A stretch of 13,150 nucleotides of DNA from Thiohalobacter sp. (GTDB taxonomy: Bacteria > Pseudomonadota > Gammaproteobacteria > DSM-19610): assembly GCA_027080445.1 (NCBI GenBank), contig JALWRY010000368.1:364-13513 (forward strand), given 5' to 3'. How positions within the stretch are numbered: the stretch's first letter is position 1; every line of letters begins with the position of its first letter. The translations under genes were made by a program, and so were the position numbers. This document shows positions 1 to 6,434 of this stretch, piece after piece. The notes under the pieces are model-generated. The model ran no database searches, was not told the origin of the DNA, and worked only from the letters and a program-made list of their open reading frames with translations.

Positions 1-1
1 G

Positions 2-598
2 CAGATACAGAACGCGGCGCTGGCGCTGAAAGAACTGGATATCAAAAAAGCCGAAAAGGTCATCAAGCGCGATCACAAGGTCAACGCGCTGGAAGTCGAG
101 ATCGATGAGGAATGCGCCCGCATCCTGGCGCGCCGTCAGCCGGCCGCATCCGATCTGCGCATGGTGGTGGCGGTGATCAAGACCATTACCGATCTGGAAC
201 GCATCGGTGATGAAGCGGAACGTATTGCCCGAATGGTCGGCACGCTGGTTGCCGAAGAGCACTCGACGCGGTTGTTCACCCAGATTCGCAACCTTGGGCG
301 TCACGTGAGCAGTATGGTCCATGGCGCACTTGATGCCTTTGCGCACCTCGATACAGAAAAGTCAGTGAAAGTCTGGAGTGAGGACCGGCTGGTCGACGAG
401 GAATACGACTCGCTCATGCGTGAGTTGATGACCTACATGATGGAAGACCCGCGTTCTATCCCCAGTATCCTGAAAGCCATGTTCGCGGCACGCGCAATGG
501 AGCGCATCGGTGACCGCGCGGGGAATATCTGTGAGTACGTGATTTACCTGGTCAAGGGTAAGGACGTGCGGCATACGCGGCTGGATAAGCCGGAGTAG
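2..598 (+). CDS. phoU: Phosphate-specific transport system accessory protein PhoU (5' partial)
   Basis: PhoU is a cytoplasmic helical-bundle protein that links the Pst phosphate ABC transporter to the PhoR sensor kinase, repressing the Pho regulon when phosphate is plentiful. The frame is open from base 2 to a TAG at 596-598, giving about 198 residues, so roughly the first 35-40 residues of a typical 235-240 residue PhoU lie outside the window. The two PhoU repeats are visible. The first carries the conserved stretch around RQPAASDLRMVV and ERIGDEAERIARM. The second repeats the signature as ERIGDRAGNICEYVIYLVKG near the C-terminus, with the acidic metal-binding E/DxxxD pattern in both. The pst transporter genes normally upstream would be off the left edge. 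The gene converges on argF with only a 33-bp gap and no clear terminator between them. Family assignment is firm. Confidence 0.96.
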   Translation, partial: QIQNAALALKELDIKKAEKVIKRDHKVNALEVEIDEECARILARRQPAASDLRMVVAVIKTITDLERIGDEAERIARMVGTLVAEEHSTRLFTQIRNLGRHVSSMVHGALDAFAHLDTEKSVKVWSEDRLVDEEYDSLMRELMTYMMEDPRSIPSILKAMFAARAMERIGDRAGNICEYVIYLVKGKDVRHTRLDKPE

Positions 599-631
599 GG
601 GTTGCTGTTTCGTAGCGGGCAAACCGGCGCT

Positions 632-1537
632 TTACACCGTAAGCAAGGTTTCCAATAGCACCTTCTGCGCATGCAGGCGGTTTTCAGCCTCGTCCCACAC
701 CACACTCTGTGGCCCGTCGATGACATCTGCCGTCACTTCCTCGCCACGGTGCGCGGGCAGGCAGTGCATGAACAGGGCGTCCTTGTCCGCCTGCGCCATC
801 AGTTCGGCATTGACCTGGTAACCATTGAATGCCTTTTCACGCTCACGCTGTTCCTCTTCCTGCCCCATGCTGGCCCAGACATCGGTGACCACAAGATCCG
901 CTTTCCTTGCCGCTTCCATGGGGTCATGGGTCAGGGTAATACGGTCCCCGGCAGCCGCCAGGATGTCTGCATCCGGCAGGTAGCCTTCGGGCGCCGCAAT
1001 CTGCAGGTGGAAGTCAAACTGGCGCGCCGCATTGATGTAGGAATGACACATGTTATTGCCGTCGCCGATGAAGGCCACGGTGGCGCCGCGGATATCGCCC
1101 CGGTGCTCAAACCAGGTCTGCATGTCTGCCAGTAGCTGGCAGGGATGATATTCATCGGTCAGCGCATTGATGACAGGTGCACGGGAAAATTCGGCGAAGC
1201 GTTTGATTTTCTCGTGTTCAAAGGTGCGGATCATAATCGCATCGACCATGCGCGACATGACGCGCGCGCTGTCTTCAATCGGTTCGCCGCGACCGATCTG
1301 GGTGTCCCGGGGCGACAGGAACATGGCGTGCCCGCCCAGTTGCGCCATGCCGGTTTCAAACGATACGCGGGTACGGGTAGACGATTTTTCGAATACCATG
1401 GCCAGCACCCTGTTCTTTAACGGCTCGAAGATCCGGCCTTCCTTCTGCCACTGTTTGAGCTCGATGGCGCGTGCAATCAGGCCGCGTAACGCCTCCGGCG
1501 AGAAGTCGAGCAGGGTCAGGAAGTGTTTGTTGCTCAT
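632..1537 (-). CDS. argF: Ornithine carbamoyltransferase
   Basis: This enzyme transfers the carbamoyl group of carbamoyl phosphate to ornithine, giving citrulline, in cytoplasmic arginine synthesis. The 301-residue length is normal for the family. All signature motifs are present: SSTRTR at residues 52-57 (carbamoyl-phosphate binding), HPCQ at 131-134, the DVWASMGQE segment at 219-227 (the SMG loop that binds ornithine), and HCLP at 258-261. The absence of an aspartate-type substrate loop argues against aspartate carbamoyltransferase. The start ATG (1535-1537) overlaps the TGA of argD in an ATGA arrangement, so the two genes are almost certainly one transcript with coupled translation. The 3' end faces phoU. 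Confidence 0.97.
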   Translation of the reverse strand: MSNKHFLTLLDFSPEALRGLIARAIELKQWQKEGRIFEPLKNRVLAMVFEKSSTRTRVSFETGMAQLGGHAMFLSPRDTQIGRGEPIEDSARVMSRMVDAIMIRTFEHEKIKRFAEFSRAPVINALTDEYHPCQLLADMQTWFEHRGDIRGATVAFIGDGNNMCHSYINAARQFDFHLQIAAPEGYLPDADILAAAGDRITLTHDPMEAARKADLVVTDVWASMGQEEEQREREKAFNGYQVNAELMAQADKDALFMHCLPAHRGEEVTADVIDGPQSVVWDEAENRLHAQKVLLETLLTV

Positions 1538-2715
1538 GGCGTTTCATCCAGAAAGGTTTCGATCAGTTCACACACCTGGTCGCACAGGGTGTCGGCCTGT
1601 TCATCGCTGAGGATCAGCGGCGGCAGCAGGCGTACCACGCTGTCGGCCGTGACATTGATCAGCAGGCCATTGTCGAGTGCGCGTTGTACCAGCCCGGCGC
1701 AGGGCCGGTCGAGCTGGATGCCGAGCATCAGGCCCTTGCCACGAATGTCAGTGACGCCTTCACAGGCATCGAAGCGCGCATGAAAACCGTCCATCAGCCG
1801 TTGCCCGAGTACGGCAGCGCGTGTGACCAGGTGGTCTTTTTCAAGGGTATCGATGACGGCAAGCGCGGTGCGTGTCGCCAACGGATTGCCGCCGAAGGTG
1901 GAACCGTGATTGCCGGGCTGGAATACGTCGGCCGCTGCGCCGTCGGCGAGGCAGGCGCCGATAGGTACACCGTTGCCCAGTGCTTTTGCCAGCGTCATGA
2001 CATCGGGTTTTATCCCGGCATGTTGATGGGCGAACCAGCGCCCGGTGCGCCCCATCCCGGTCTGTATTTCATCCAGCATCATCAGCCAGCCGTGTTCATC
2101 GCACAGCGCCCGAATAGTGGCGAGGTAATCCTCGTCCGGTATTCGTATGCCGCCTTCCCCGGTAATCGGTTCTACCAGGATAGCGACCACGTCCGGGCTG
2201 TTGCCGGCGATGGTGCGAAGCGCCTCGACGTCGTTATAGGGCGCGCGCAGGAACCCCGGCACCAGCGGTTCAAAGCCCGCCTGTATCTTGCGGTTGCCGG
2301 TAGCGGTCAGGGTGGCCATGGTGCGACCGTGAAAACTGCCCTCGGTGACAATGACCTGTGGGTTTTCGACGCCTTTCCTGTGACCGTACAGGCGTGCCAG
2401 TTTCAGCGCGGCCTCGTTGGCCTCGGCGCCGGAGTTGGAGAAGAACACACGCCGCATCTGCGCTTTTTCGCACAGCGTATCGGCGAGCGCCTCCTGGTGA
2501 TCGATCCGGTACAGGTTGGAGCTGTGCAGCAAACGGCCGGCCTGATCGCAAATGGCTTCGGTGACAGCCGGGTGGGCGTGTCCCAGTGCGCAGACGGCAA
2601 TGCCGCCGAGCGCGTCCAGGTAGCGTTTCCCTTCCTCGTCGTACAGCCAGACGCCTTCACCGTGGGTGAAACTGACAGGCAACGGCAGGTAGGTGTTCAT
2701 CAAGTGGTCGGACAT
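1534..2715 (-). CDS. argD: Acetylornithine aminotransferase (PLP-dependent, class III)
   Basis: ArgD converts N-acetylglutamate semialdehyde to N-acetylornithine using glutamate as amino donor, and many homologues also act as succinyldiaminopimelate aminotransferase. The 393-residue protein shows the class III aminotransferase hallmarks: SGAEANEAALK at residues 95-105, a cofactor-contacting region around SFHGRTMATLTATG (127-140), LMMLDEIQTGMGRTG at 211-225 with Asp215 for the pyridine nitrogen, and the Schiff-base lysine Lys244 in TLAKALGNGVPIG. I chose the ATG at 2713-2715 (MSDHLMNTYLPLP) because it matches the remembered N-terminus of proteobacterial ArgD proteins. The longer frame, from a GTG at 2760, would run through a leader hairpin. 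A still shorter start at 2700 is possible but has no ribosome-binding site. It is the first gene of an argD-argF operon. Confidence 0.95.
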   Translation of the reverse strand: MSDHLMNTYLPLPVSFTHGEGVWLYDEEGKRYLDALGGIAVCALGHAHPAVTEAICDQAGRLLHSSNLYRIDHQEALADTLCEKAQMRRVFFSNSGAEANEAALKLARLYGHRKGVENPQVIVTEGSFHGRTMATLTATGNRKIQAGFEPLVPGFLRAPYNDVEALRTIAGNSPDVVAILVEPITGEGGIRIPDEDYLATIRALCDEHGWLMMLDEIQTGMGRTGRWFAHQHAGIKPDVMTLAKALGNGVPIGACLADGAAADVFQPGNHGSTFGGNPLATRTALAVIDTLEKDHLVTRAAVLGQRLMDGFHARFDACEGVTDIRGKGLMLGIQLDRPCAGLVQRALDNGLLINVTADSVVRLLPPLILSDEQADTLCDQVCELIETFLDETP

Positions 2716-2724
2716 GGGTTTCCC

Positions 2725-2755
2725 AAAACAAAAAGGCAGCCTCACAGAAGCCGCC
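2725..2755 (-). terminator. Hairpin plus T-run in the argD leader (candidate attenuator)
   Basis: Read on the minus strand, positions 2755 to 2735 form a near-continuous 9-pair stem (GGCGGCTTC against GAGGCTGCC, with two G-T wobbles) with a TGT loop. It is followed directly by TTTTTGTTTT (2734-2725). This is the form of a factor-independent terminator, yet it ends only about 10 nt before the argD ATG. No minus-strand gene lies upstream for it to terminate, because sodB points away. A regulatory role in the argD leader is therefore the natural reading. A fortuitous hairpin or relic cannot be excluded. Confidence 0.5.
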
Positions 2756-2771
2756 ACCACAAAGCGGGAAT

Positions 2772-2798
2772 TTTATAGATTTCCCCGGGTTTTTCCAA
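2772..2798 (-). promoter_or_regulatory. Candidate sigma-70 promoter of argD-argF
   Basis: On the minus strand, TTGGAA (2798-2793) and TATAAA (2777-2772) are separated by 15 bp. The -10 is good, and the -35 and spacing are imperfect. Transcription would begin near 2765, giving a leader of about 50 nt made up largely of the hairpin at 2735-2755. I saw no clear ArgR operator, but degenerate ARG boxes are hard to call by eye. Confidence 0.35.
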
Positions 2799-2837
2799 GT
2801 TATTCCCTTGGGTGTTGAGTGGTTTCGTTAGTGTTCG

Positions 2838-2915
2838 CCCCGACACGGTGATCTGTCCTTCCAGGGCTTCGGCACAGCATACTCAAGGCGCCGTGAAAGG
2901 ATCACCGTGCCGGGG
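2838..2915. repeat. Long imperfect inverted repeat between argD and sodB
   Basis: The left arm CCCCGACACGGTGATC (2838-2853) is complementary to the right arm GATCACCGTGCCGGGG (2900-2915) with one mismatch. After a small bulge, pairing continues inward between 2858-2867 and 2890-2899 with two mismatches, leaving a loop of about 22 nt. There is no T-run on either side, so it is not a typical terminator. It could be a REP-like palindromic element, a cruciform or regulatory site for the divergent promoters, or a remnant of a small mobile element. No second copy is seen in the window. Confidence 0.6.
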
Positions 2916-2973
2916 CCAAGTGGCAGATTCGGGTATTTGTCTCCGGTGAGAGGATTCCCGCAATTTGTCATCC

Positions 2974-3002
2974 TTGACTTGTCGGGGTGAGGCTTTTACT
3001 TT
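2974..3002 (+). promoter_or_regulatory. Candidate sigma-70 promoter of sodB
   Basis: TTGACT (2974-2979) and TACTTT (2997-3002) are separated by exactly 17 bp, in the direction of sodB. Transcription would start near 3009, leaving a leader of roughly 90 nt that opens with the perfect palindrome at 3015-3067. I did not identify a Fur box by eye. Confidence 0.45.
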
Positions 3003-3014
3003 ACCCGCACTTTG

Positions 3015-3067
3015 CCGGGAGCCTGTCGGACTTGAGAACTAATTGCCTGATTCCGACAGGCTCCCGG
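3015..3067 (+). repeat. Perfect 16-bp inverted repeat in the sodB leader
   Basis: CCGGGAGCCTGTCGGA (3015-3030) and TCCGACAGGCTCCCGG (3052-3067) are exact reverse complements around a 21-nt loop. The stem would form a very stable hairpin at the 5' end of the predicted sodB mRNA. Only TTT follows, so termination is unlikely. It ends about 18 nt before the ribosome-binding site. The core AGCCTGTCGG resembles palindromic repeats I recall from other proteobacterial genomes, so it may be a dispersed element as well as a leader structure. Confidence 0.7.
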
Positions 3068-3100
3068 TTTACGAAAAATACGGGAAAGGAGAAACTGACA

Positions 3101-3679
3101 ATGGCATTTGAATTACCTGAATTACCCTACAGCAAGGACGCCCTGGCGCCAACGATCTCTGCCGAGACGCTGGAATATCACCATGACAAACACCACGCTG
3201 CTTATGTCGCCAATCTAAACAAACTGGCTGAAGGCACAGAGTATGCCGATAAAACGCTGGAAGATATTATTAAGTCGGCTCCTGCGGGAGGCATATTCAA
3301 TAATGCCGCCCAGGTATGGAATCACACCTTCTATTTCAATGCGCTGAGCCCCAATGGCGGTGGCGAACCGAGTGGCGCGCTGGCGGATGCCATTACGAAG
3401 GCGTTTGGTTCATTTGAGGATTTCCGCGCTAAAATGAATGCTTCTGCGGTGGGTAATTTCGGTTCCGGATGGACGTGGCTGGTCAAGAATGGCCAGGGTG
3501 AACTGGAAGTTGTCAACACCAGTAACGCAGGTAATCCGATGACGGATGGCAATACGCCATTGCTGGCGATCGATGTCTGGGAACACGCCTATTACATTGA
3601 TTACCGTAATGCACGCCCAAAATATCTTGAATCCATCTGGAATATTATCGACTGGGGTACTGTCGCAGGTAATTTATAG
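3101..3679 (+). CDS. sodB: Superoxide dismutase, iron type
   Basis: SodB dismutates superoxide to oxygen and hydrogen peroxide, normally in the cytoplasm; no signal peptide is seen. The 192-residue protein is the usual size. The metal ligands fit the family: His27 in EYHHDKHH, His75 in QVWNHTFYF, and Asp158 and His162 in DVWEHAYYIDYRN. The outer-sphere glutamine is at position 71, in the NNAAQVWNH segment, which is the iron-SOD arrangement; manganese enzymes carry it about 75 residues later. The ATG at 3101 is preceded by a strong AAAGGAGA ribosome-binding site at 3085-3092. The frame could be extended to 2987, but that would translate through the leader palindrome and gives no family-like sequence. 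The gene probably has its own promoter (2974-3002). Confidence 0.97.
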   Translation: MAFELPELPYSKDALAPTISAETLEYHHDKHHAAYVANLNKLAEGTEYADKTLEDIIKSAPAGGIFNNAAQVWNHTFYFNALSPNGGGEPSGALADAITKAFGSFEDFRAKMNASAVGNFGSGWTWLVKNGQGELEVVNTSNAGNPMTDGNTPLLAIDVWEHAYYIDYRNARPKYLESIWNIIDWGTVAGNL

Positions 3680-3710
3680 CCGAAGGTCACCTTTATTCCG
3701 TGCATCATGA

Positions 3711-3728
3711 TTATCCATTCGTGGATAA
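3711..3728 (+). other. Small stem-loop with TTCG loop after sodB
   Basis: TTATCCA (3711-3717) and TGGATAA (3722-3728) pair perfectly around a TTCG tetraloop, 31 bp after the sodB stop. No T-run follows, so it may be a 3' stabilising structure of the sodB message rather than a terminator. It is short enough to be chance. Confidence 0.3.
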
Positions 3729-3774
3729 GCTGACTGCATGGAAATGGGTCAATAAGGGCGCCGAATAGCCGGCC

Positions 3775-5307
3775 ATGGACAGTATAGAACTTGGCCTGTT
3801 TGCCAGCCGCATCGAGGCGGTGTGCGACGAGATGGGCGCCGTGCTGCAACAGGCGGCTTTCTCGCCGAATATCCGTGATCGGCTCGATTATTCCTGTGCG
3901 GTGTTTGATCCGCAGGGTGAGTTGTGTGCACAGGCGGCCCATATTCCCGTGCACCTTGGCAGTATGGCCTACGCCATGCGTGAACTGGTGCGCTGCCGCG
4001 ACTGGGCCGATGGCGATATGCTGGTATTGAACGATCCCTACCGGGGCGGTACCCATTTACCGGATGTGACGTTGATTGCACCGGTATTTGTTGACGGGGT
4101 CTGTGCGGGTTTTGTTGCCAATCGCGCGCACCACGCCGATATCGGCGCTGATCGCCCCGGGTCCATGCCCATCGGTTCGACACTGAGTGATGAAGGTCTG
4201 CTGATTCCTCCCACTTTGCTGGTCGAGGAGGGTGAACTGTTGCGCCCGGCACTGGACAGGATTATTGCGGCAACCCATAACGCGGTAGTGACGGAAGGCG
4301 ATTTTTCCGCCCAGATCAGTGCCAATCGCGTGGGGGTAAGCCGGGTCAGGGCACTGGCTTCAAGCGGTGGTATGGATGCCTGGCTGGCGGGCCTGGATGA
4401 AATCAATGCCTACGGTGAGCGTATGGCGAAGGAGGCGCTGTCGAGCCTTCCGGAAGGCGACTACCGGTATACCGACTACATGGATGACGATGGCCAGGGC
4501 CACACCGATATCAAAATACAGGTGTTGCTGACGATTCACGCCGGAAATGTCCGTGTGGATTTTACCGGGACCGCCGGGCAGCTTGAAGGCAATATCAACT
4601 GTCCGCTGCCCGTTACAGCCGCCGCCGTATTCTACGTTTTCCGCTGTTTGATGGATGAACGTACACCGGCCTGTGCCGGCAGTTTCCGTTCCATAGCGAT
4701 TTTCGCACCAGCGGGTTGCCTGTTGAATGCGCAGGCGCCGGCGGCAGTGGCGGCAGGCAATGTCGAAACCAGCAGCCGGGTCGTGGATGTGTTGCTGGGC
4801 GCCCTGGCGCAGTCGGTGCCGGAGCGCGTGGCGGCTGACAGCCAGGGCACCATGAACAACCTGGCGATGGGCTCACGGCGTGGCGGTGGCTGGGACTATT
4901 ACGAAACCCTCGGTGGCGGTATGGGTGCGGGGATAGCCGGGGGCGGGTTGAGTGGCGTACAGACGCACATGACCAATACCCTGAATACGCCGATCGAAGT
5001 GCTGGAATCGGCCTTTCCGCTACGTATCCGCCGTTACGCGCTGCGCAAGGGCTCCGGCGGCGCCGGTCGGGTGAATGGGGGGGACGGGCTTGTCAGGGAG
5101 TACGAGTTTCTTGAACCGGCTGAAGTTACCCTGCTGACCGAGCGGCGGATTCATGCGCCGAAGGGACTGGCAGGTGGAGGTTGCGGCGCTGTGGGTGAGA
5201 ACCTGCTGAACGGTAAAGCGCTGGCGCCCAAGGTCGCCGTAGATGTGAAGGCAGGTGATCGCTTGCAAATACTTACGCCGGGTGGTGGGGGCTACGGTGT
5301 TGACTGA
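3775..5307 (+). CDS. Hydantoinase B/oxoprolinase family protein (HyuB-like), without an adjacent HyuA
   Basis: Members of this family form the B subunit of ATP-dependent N-methylhydantoinases, the C-terminal half of 5-oxoprolinase, or the alpha subunit of acetone/acetophenone carboxylases. The 510-residue protein shows the family pattern throughout: SPNIRDRLDYSCAVFDPQGEL at about 30-50, AAHIPVHLGSM (54-64), NDPYRGGTHLPDVTL (86-100), NRAHHADIGADRPGSMP (116-132), a GNVETSSRVVDVLLGALAQ segment, and a glycine-rich C-terminus ending LTPGGGGYGVD. The ATG at 3775 gives the family-typical N-terminus (MDSIELGLFASRIEAVCDEMG), although the ribosome-binding site is weak. An A subunit with the actin-like ATPase fold is expected next to it but is absent on both sides. 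Substrate cannot be predicted. It lies 95 bp after sodB and may be cotranscribed with it. Confidence 0.9.
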   Translation: MDSIELGLFASRIEAVCDEMGAVLQQAAFSPNIRDRLDYSCAVFDPQGELCAQAAHIPVHLGSMAYAMRELVRCRDWADGDMLVLNDPYRGGTHLPDVTLIAPVFVDGVCAGFVANRAHHADIGADRPGSMPIGSTLSDEGLLIPPTLLVEEGELLRPALDRIIAATHNAVVTEGDFSAQISANRVGVSRVRALASSGGMDAWLAGLDEINAYGERMAKEALSSLPEGDYRYTDYMDDDGQGHTDIKIQVLLTIHAGNVRVDFTGTAGQLEGNINCPLPVTAAAVFYVFRCLMDERTPACAGSFRSIAIFAPAGCLLNAQAPAAVAAGNVETSSRVVDVLLGALAQSVPERVAADSQGTMNNLAMGSRRGGGWDYYETLGGGMGAGIAGGGLSGVQTHMTNTLNTPIEVLESAFPLRIRRYALRKGSGGAGRVNGGDGLVREYEFLEPAEVTLLTERRIHAPKGLAGGGCGAVGENLLNGKALAPKVAVDVKAGDRLQILTPGGGGYGVD

Positions 5308-5543
5308 GCGGGGGTTGATGGATCAGTTGTACCAGCATGCGTCAAAATATCCTGGCTGTAAAGTGATGAAAGTCACCAAAAACAGCCATGGGCGCGATAA
5401 TCAGAAAGCTATAATTATCAGATTGTTATAAATACTCTTCATAAAATTTTGTGAACCGGTTCAGATTTTTGACGCTTTGCCGTTAAGAGTCCGGGAACTG
5501 TGCATCATAATAAATATTTATAGACTAAGTTGAGGTTTGATCT
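5308..5543 (+). promoter_or_regulatory. AT-rich upstream region of the binding protein/cyclase operon
   Basis: This 236-bp gap is visibly more AT-rich than its neighbours. It holds an interrupted hairpin (TGGCTGT 5353-5359 with ACAGCCA 5382-5388, plus inner GTGA/TCAC), which may end the hyuB transcript although no T-run follows. It also has a consensus -10 hexamer TATAAT at 5410-5415 without a good -35, and a perfect 12-bp palindrome TGAACCGGTTCA at 5452-5463 that could be an operator. A TGAGG ribosome-binding site at 5531-5535 sits 8 nt before the GTG start at 5544. No coding frame is convincing here. Confidence 0.4.
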
Positions 5544-6434
5544 GTGACAAGAAGGTTAAAAAAACAGTTGGGTGCAGGCGTTGTGCTACTTGCCGTGTTC
5601 GCGATGTTTGTTGGGGAAACACTTGCAGCGCCTGTGCAGACGAAAAAGGTGATTACCGGTGCCGGCGCGCATTTTGCCTGGGTCATCTTTGACAGTCTCA
5701 AGGCAGACCTGGAAAAGGTGTCAGGCCGCACTATTGAACTACACGGCCGGAATTCCACCCTCGGTATGGGTTGTAACGCAGGCATCAAAACCGCCCTGCA
5801 AAACAGTCCGGACAAGGAGACCTTCGGTTTTGTCTGTTGTCCGCTGACGGACAAGGAGGCCGGCAGCATGAAGCTCCGGGTCTATCCCCTTGCGCTGGAA
5901 CCCATCTATATTGTTGTCAACCAGGCCAACCCGATCAGTGATATCAGTGCGGAGCAGGTTCGGGGCGTGATGCGTGGCGACCTGGTGAACTGGAAGGAAC
6001 TGGGCGGAGCCGATGAGCCGATCGTGCTGGTTACGCGTCTGCACTGCAAAAAGCGTTCAGGACACTGGAAAACCATTTTGCCGGACGTAAAACAGTTCCG
6101 TCAGCAGCGCATGAACGTCAAGAGCGCGGCTGACATGGTGCAGCGCGTCAGTGATTTCAAAGGTTCACTCGGGCATATCGGTTCAACCTGGACATTTGGT
6201 GCGCAGAGCCGGCTCAAGGTGTTGAGTGTCGATGGCGTCATGCCGACAGCCGAAAACCTTCGTCTGAAAAAATACCCCTTTTATCGCAAGTTGTCGGCAG
6301 TGACCGATAATCACCCTTCAAAGGATGTACTTAAAATCATCCACGAAGTACAAACCGGACCGGCTTTCCACAAGGTTGCGCAGAAATATCATCTGTTGCC
6401 CCTGCAGGAGGCGCAGGAGACCTACGCTCCATGA
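5544..6434 (+). CDS. Secreted PstS-like periplasmic substrate-binding protein, probable ligand sensor for the adjacent cyclase
   Basis: The 296-residue protein starts with GTG behind a TGAGG site. It has a signal peptide: basic MTRRLKK, a hydrophobic core at about 10-24, and likely type I cleavage after TLAA near residue 29. The mature part follows the phosphate-binding (PstS/PBP) fold. ITGAGAHF at 38-45 matches the first PstS ligand loop, GMGCNAGIKT at 74-83 sits where PstS has its Ser-Gly-Gly-Gly loop, and LVNWKELGGADEPIVLVTR (147-165) matches the PstS hinge region. The DGSGTT-type ligand motif expected next is replaced by LHCKKRSGHW, so the ligand may be another oxyanion or small molecule. 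Four cysteines lie in the mature part (77, 98, 99, 168). No transporter permease or ATPase is linked. The stop overlaps the ATG of the diguanylate cyclase by 4 bp, which argues for a sensing rather than transport role. Confidence 0.82.
   Translation: MTRRLKKQLGAGVVLLAVFAMFVGETLAAPVQTKKVITGAGAHFAWVIFDSLKADLEKVSGRTIELHGRNSTLGMGCNAGIKTALQNSPDKETFGFVCCPLTDKEAGSMKLRVYPLALEPIYIVVNQANPISDISAEQVRGVMRGDLVNWKELGGADEPIVLVTRLHCKKRSGHWKTILPDVKQFRQQRMNVKSAADMVQRVSDFKGSLGHIGSTWTFGAQSRLKVLSVDGVMPTAENLRLKKYPFYRKLSAVTDNHPSKDVLKIIHEVQTGPAFHKVAQKYHLLPLQEAQETYAP

Noticed and set aside
599..631. Possible bidirectional terminator between phoU and argF
   Set aside because: The 33-bp gap shows no stem followed by a T-run on either strand.
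2716..2760. N-terminal extension of ArgD from a GTG at 2760
   Set aside because: The added 15 residues are not family-like, the start would sit at the predicted transcription start without a ribosome-binding site, and it would run through the leader hairpin.
1471..2778. Long plus-strand open frame of 435 codons across argF/argD
   Set aside because: It is the antisense shadow of argD and the start of argF, which have complete catalytic motifs; its translation resembles no family and has no start context.
2987..3100. 38-residue N-terminal extension of SodB
   Set aside because: It would translate the promoter and the palindrome; the ATG at 3101 has a strong ribosome-binding site and gives the normal SodB N-terminus.
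3673..3768. Short frame between sodB and the HyuB-like gene ending in WKWVNKGAE
   Set aside because: Only about 31 codons between stops, with no ATG, no ribosome-binding site and no recognisable similarity; one GTG at 3700 would give 22 codons. Probably chance.
5424..5447. Possible Pho box (TTGTTATAAAT followed by TCTTCATAAAA)
   Set aside because: The two half-sites match the CTGTCAT consensus poorly and repeat with a 13-bp rather than 11-bp period; in an AT-rich stretch this is weak, although the PstS-like gene made it tempting.
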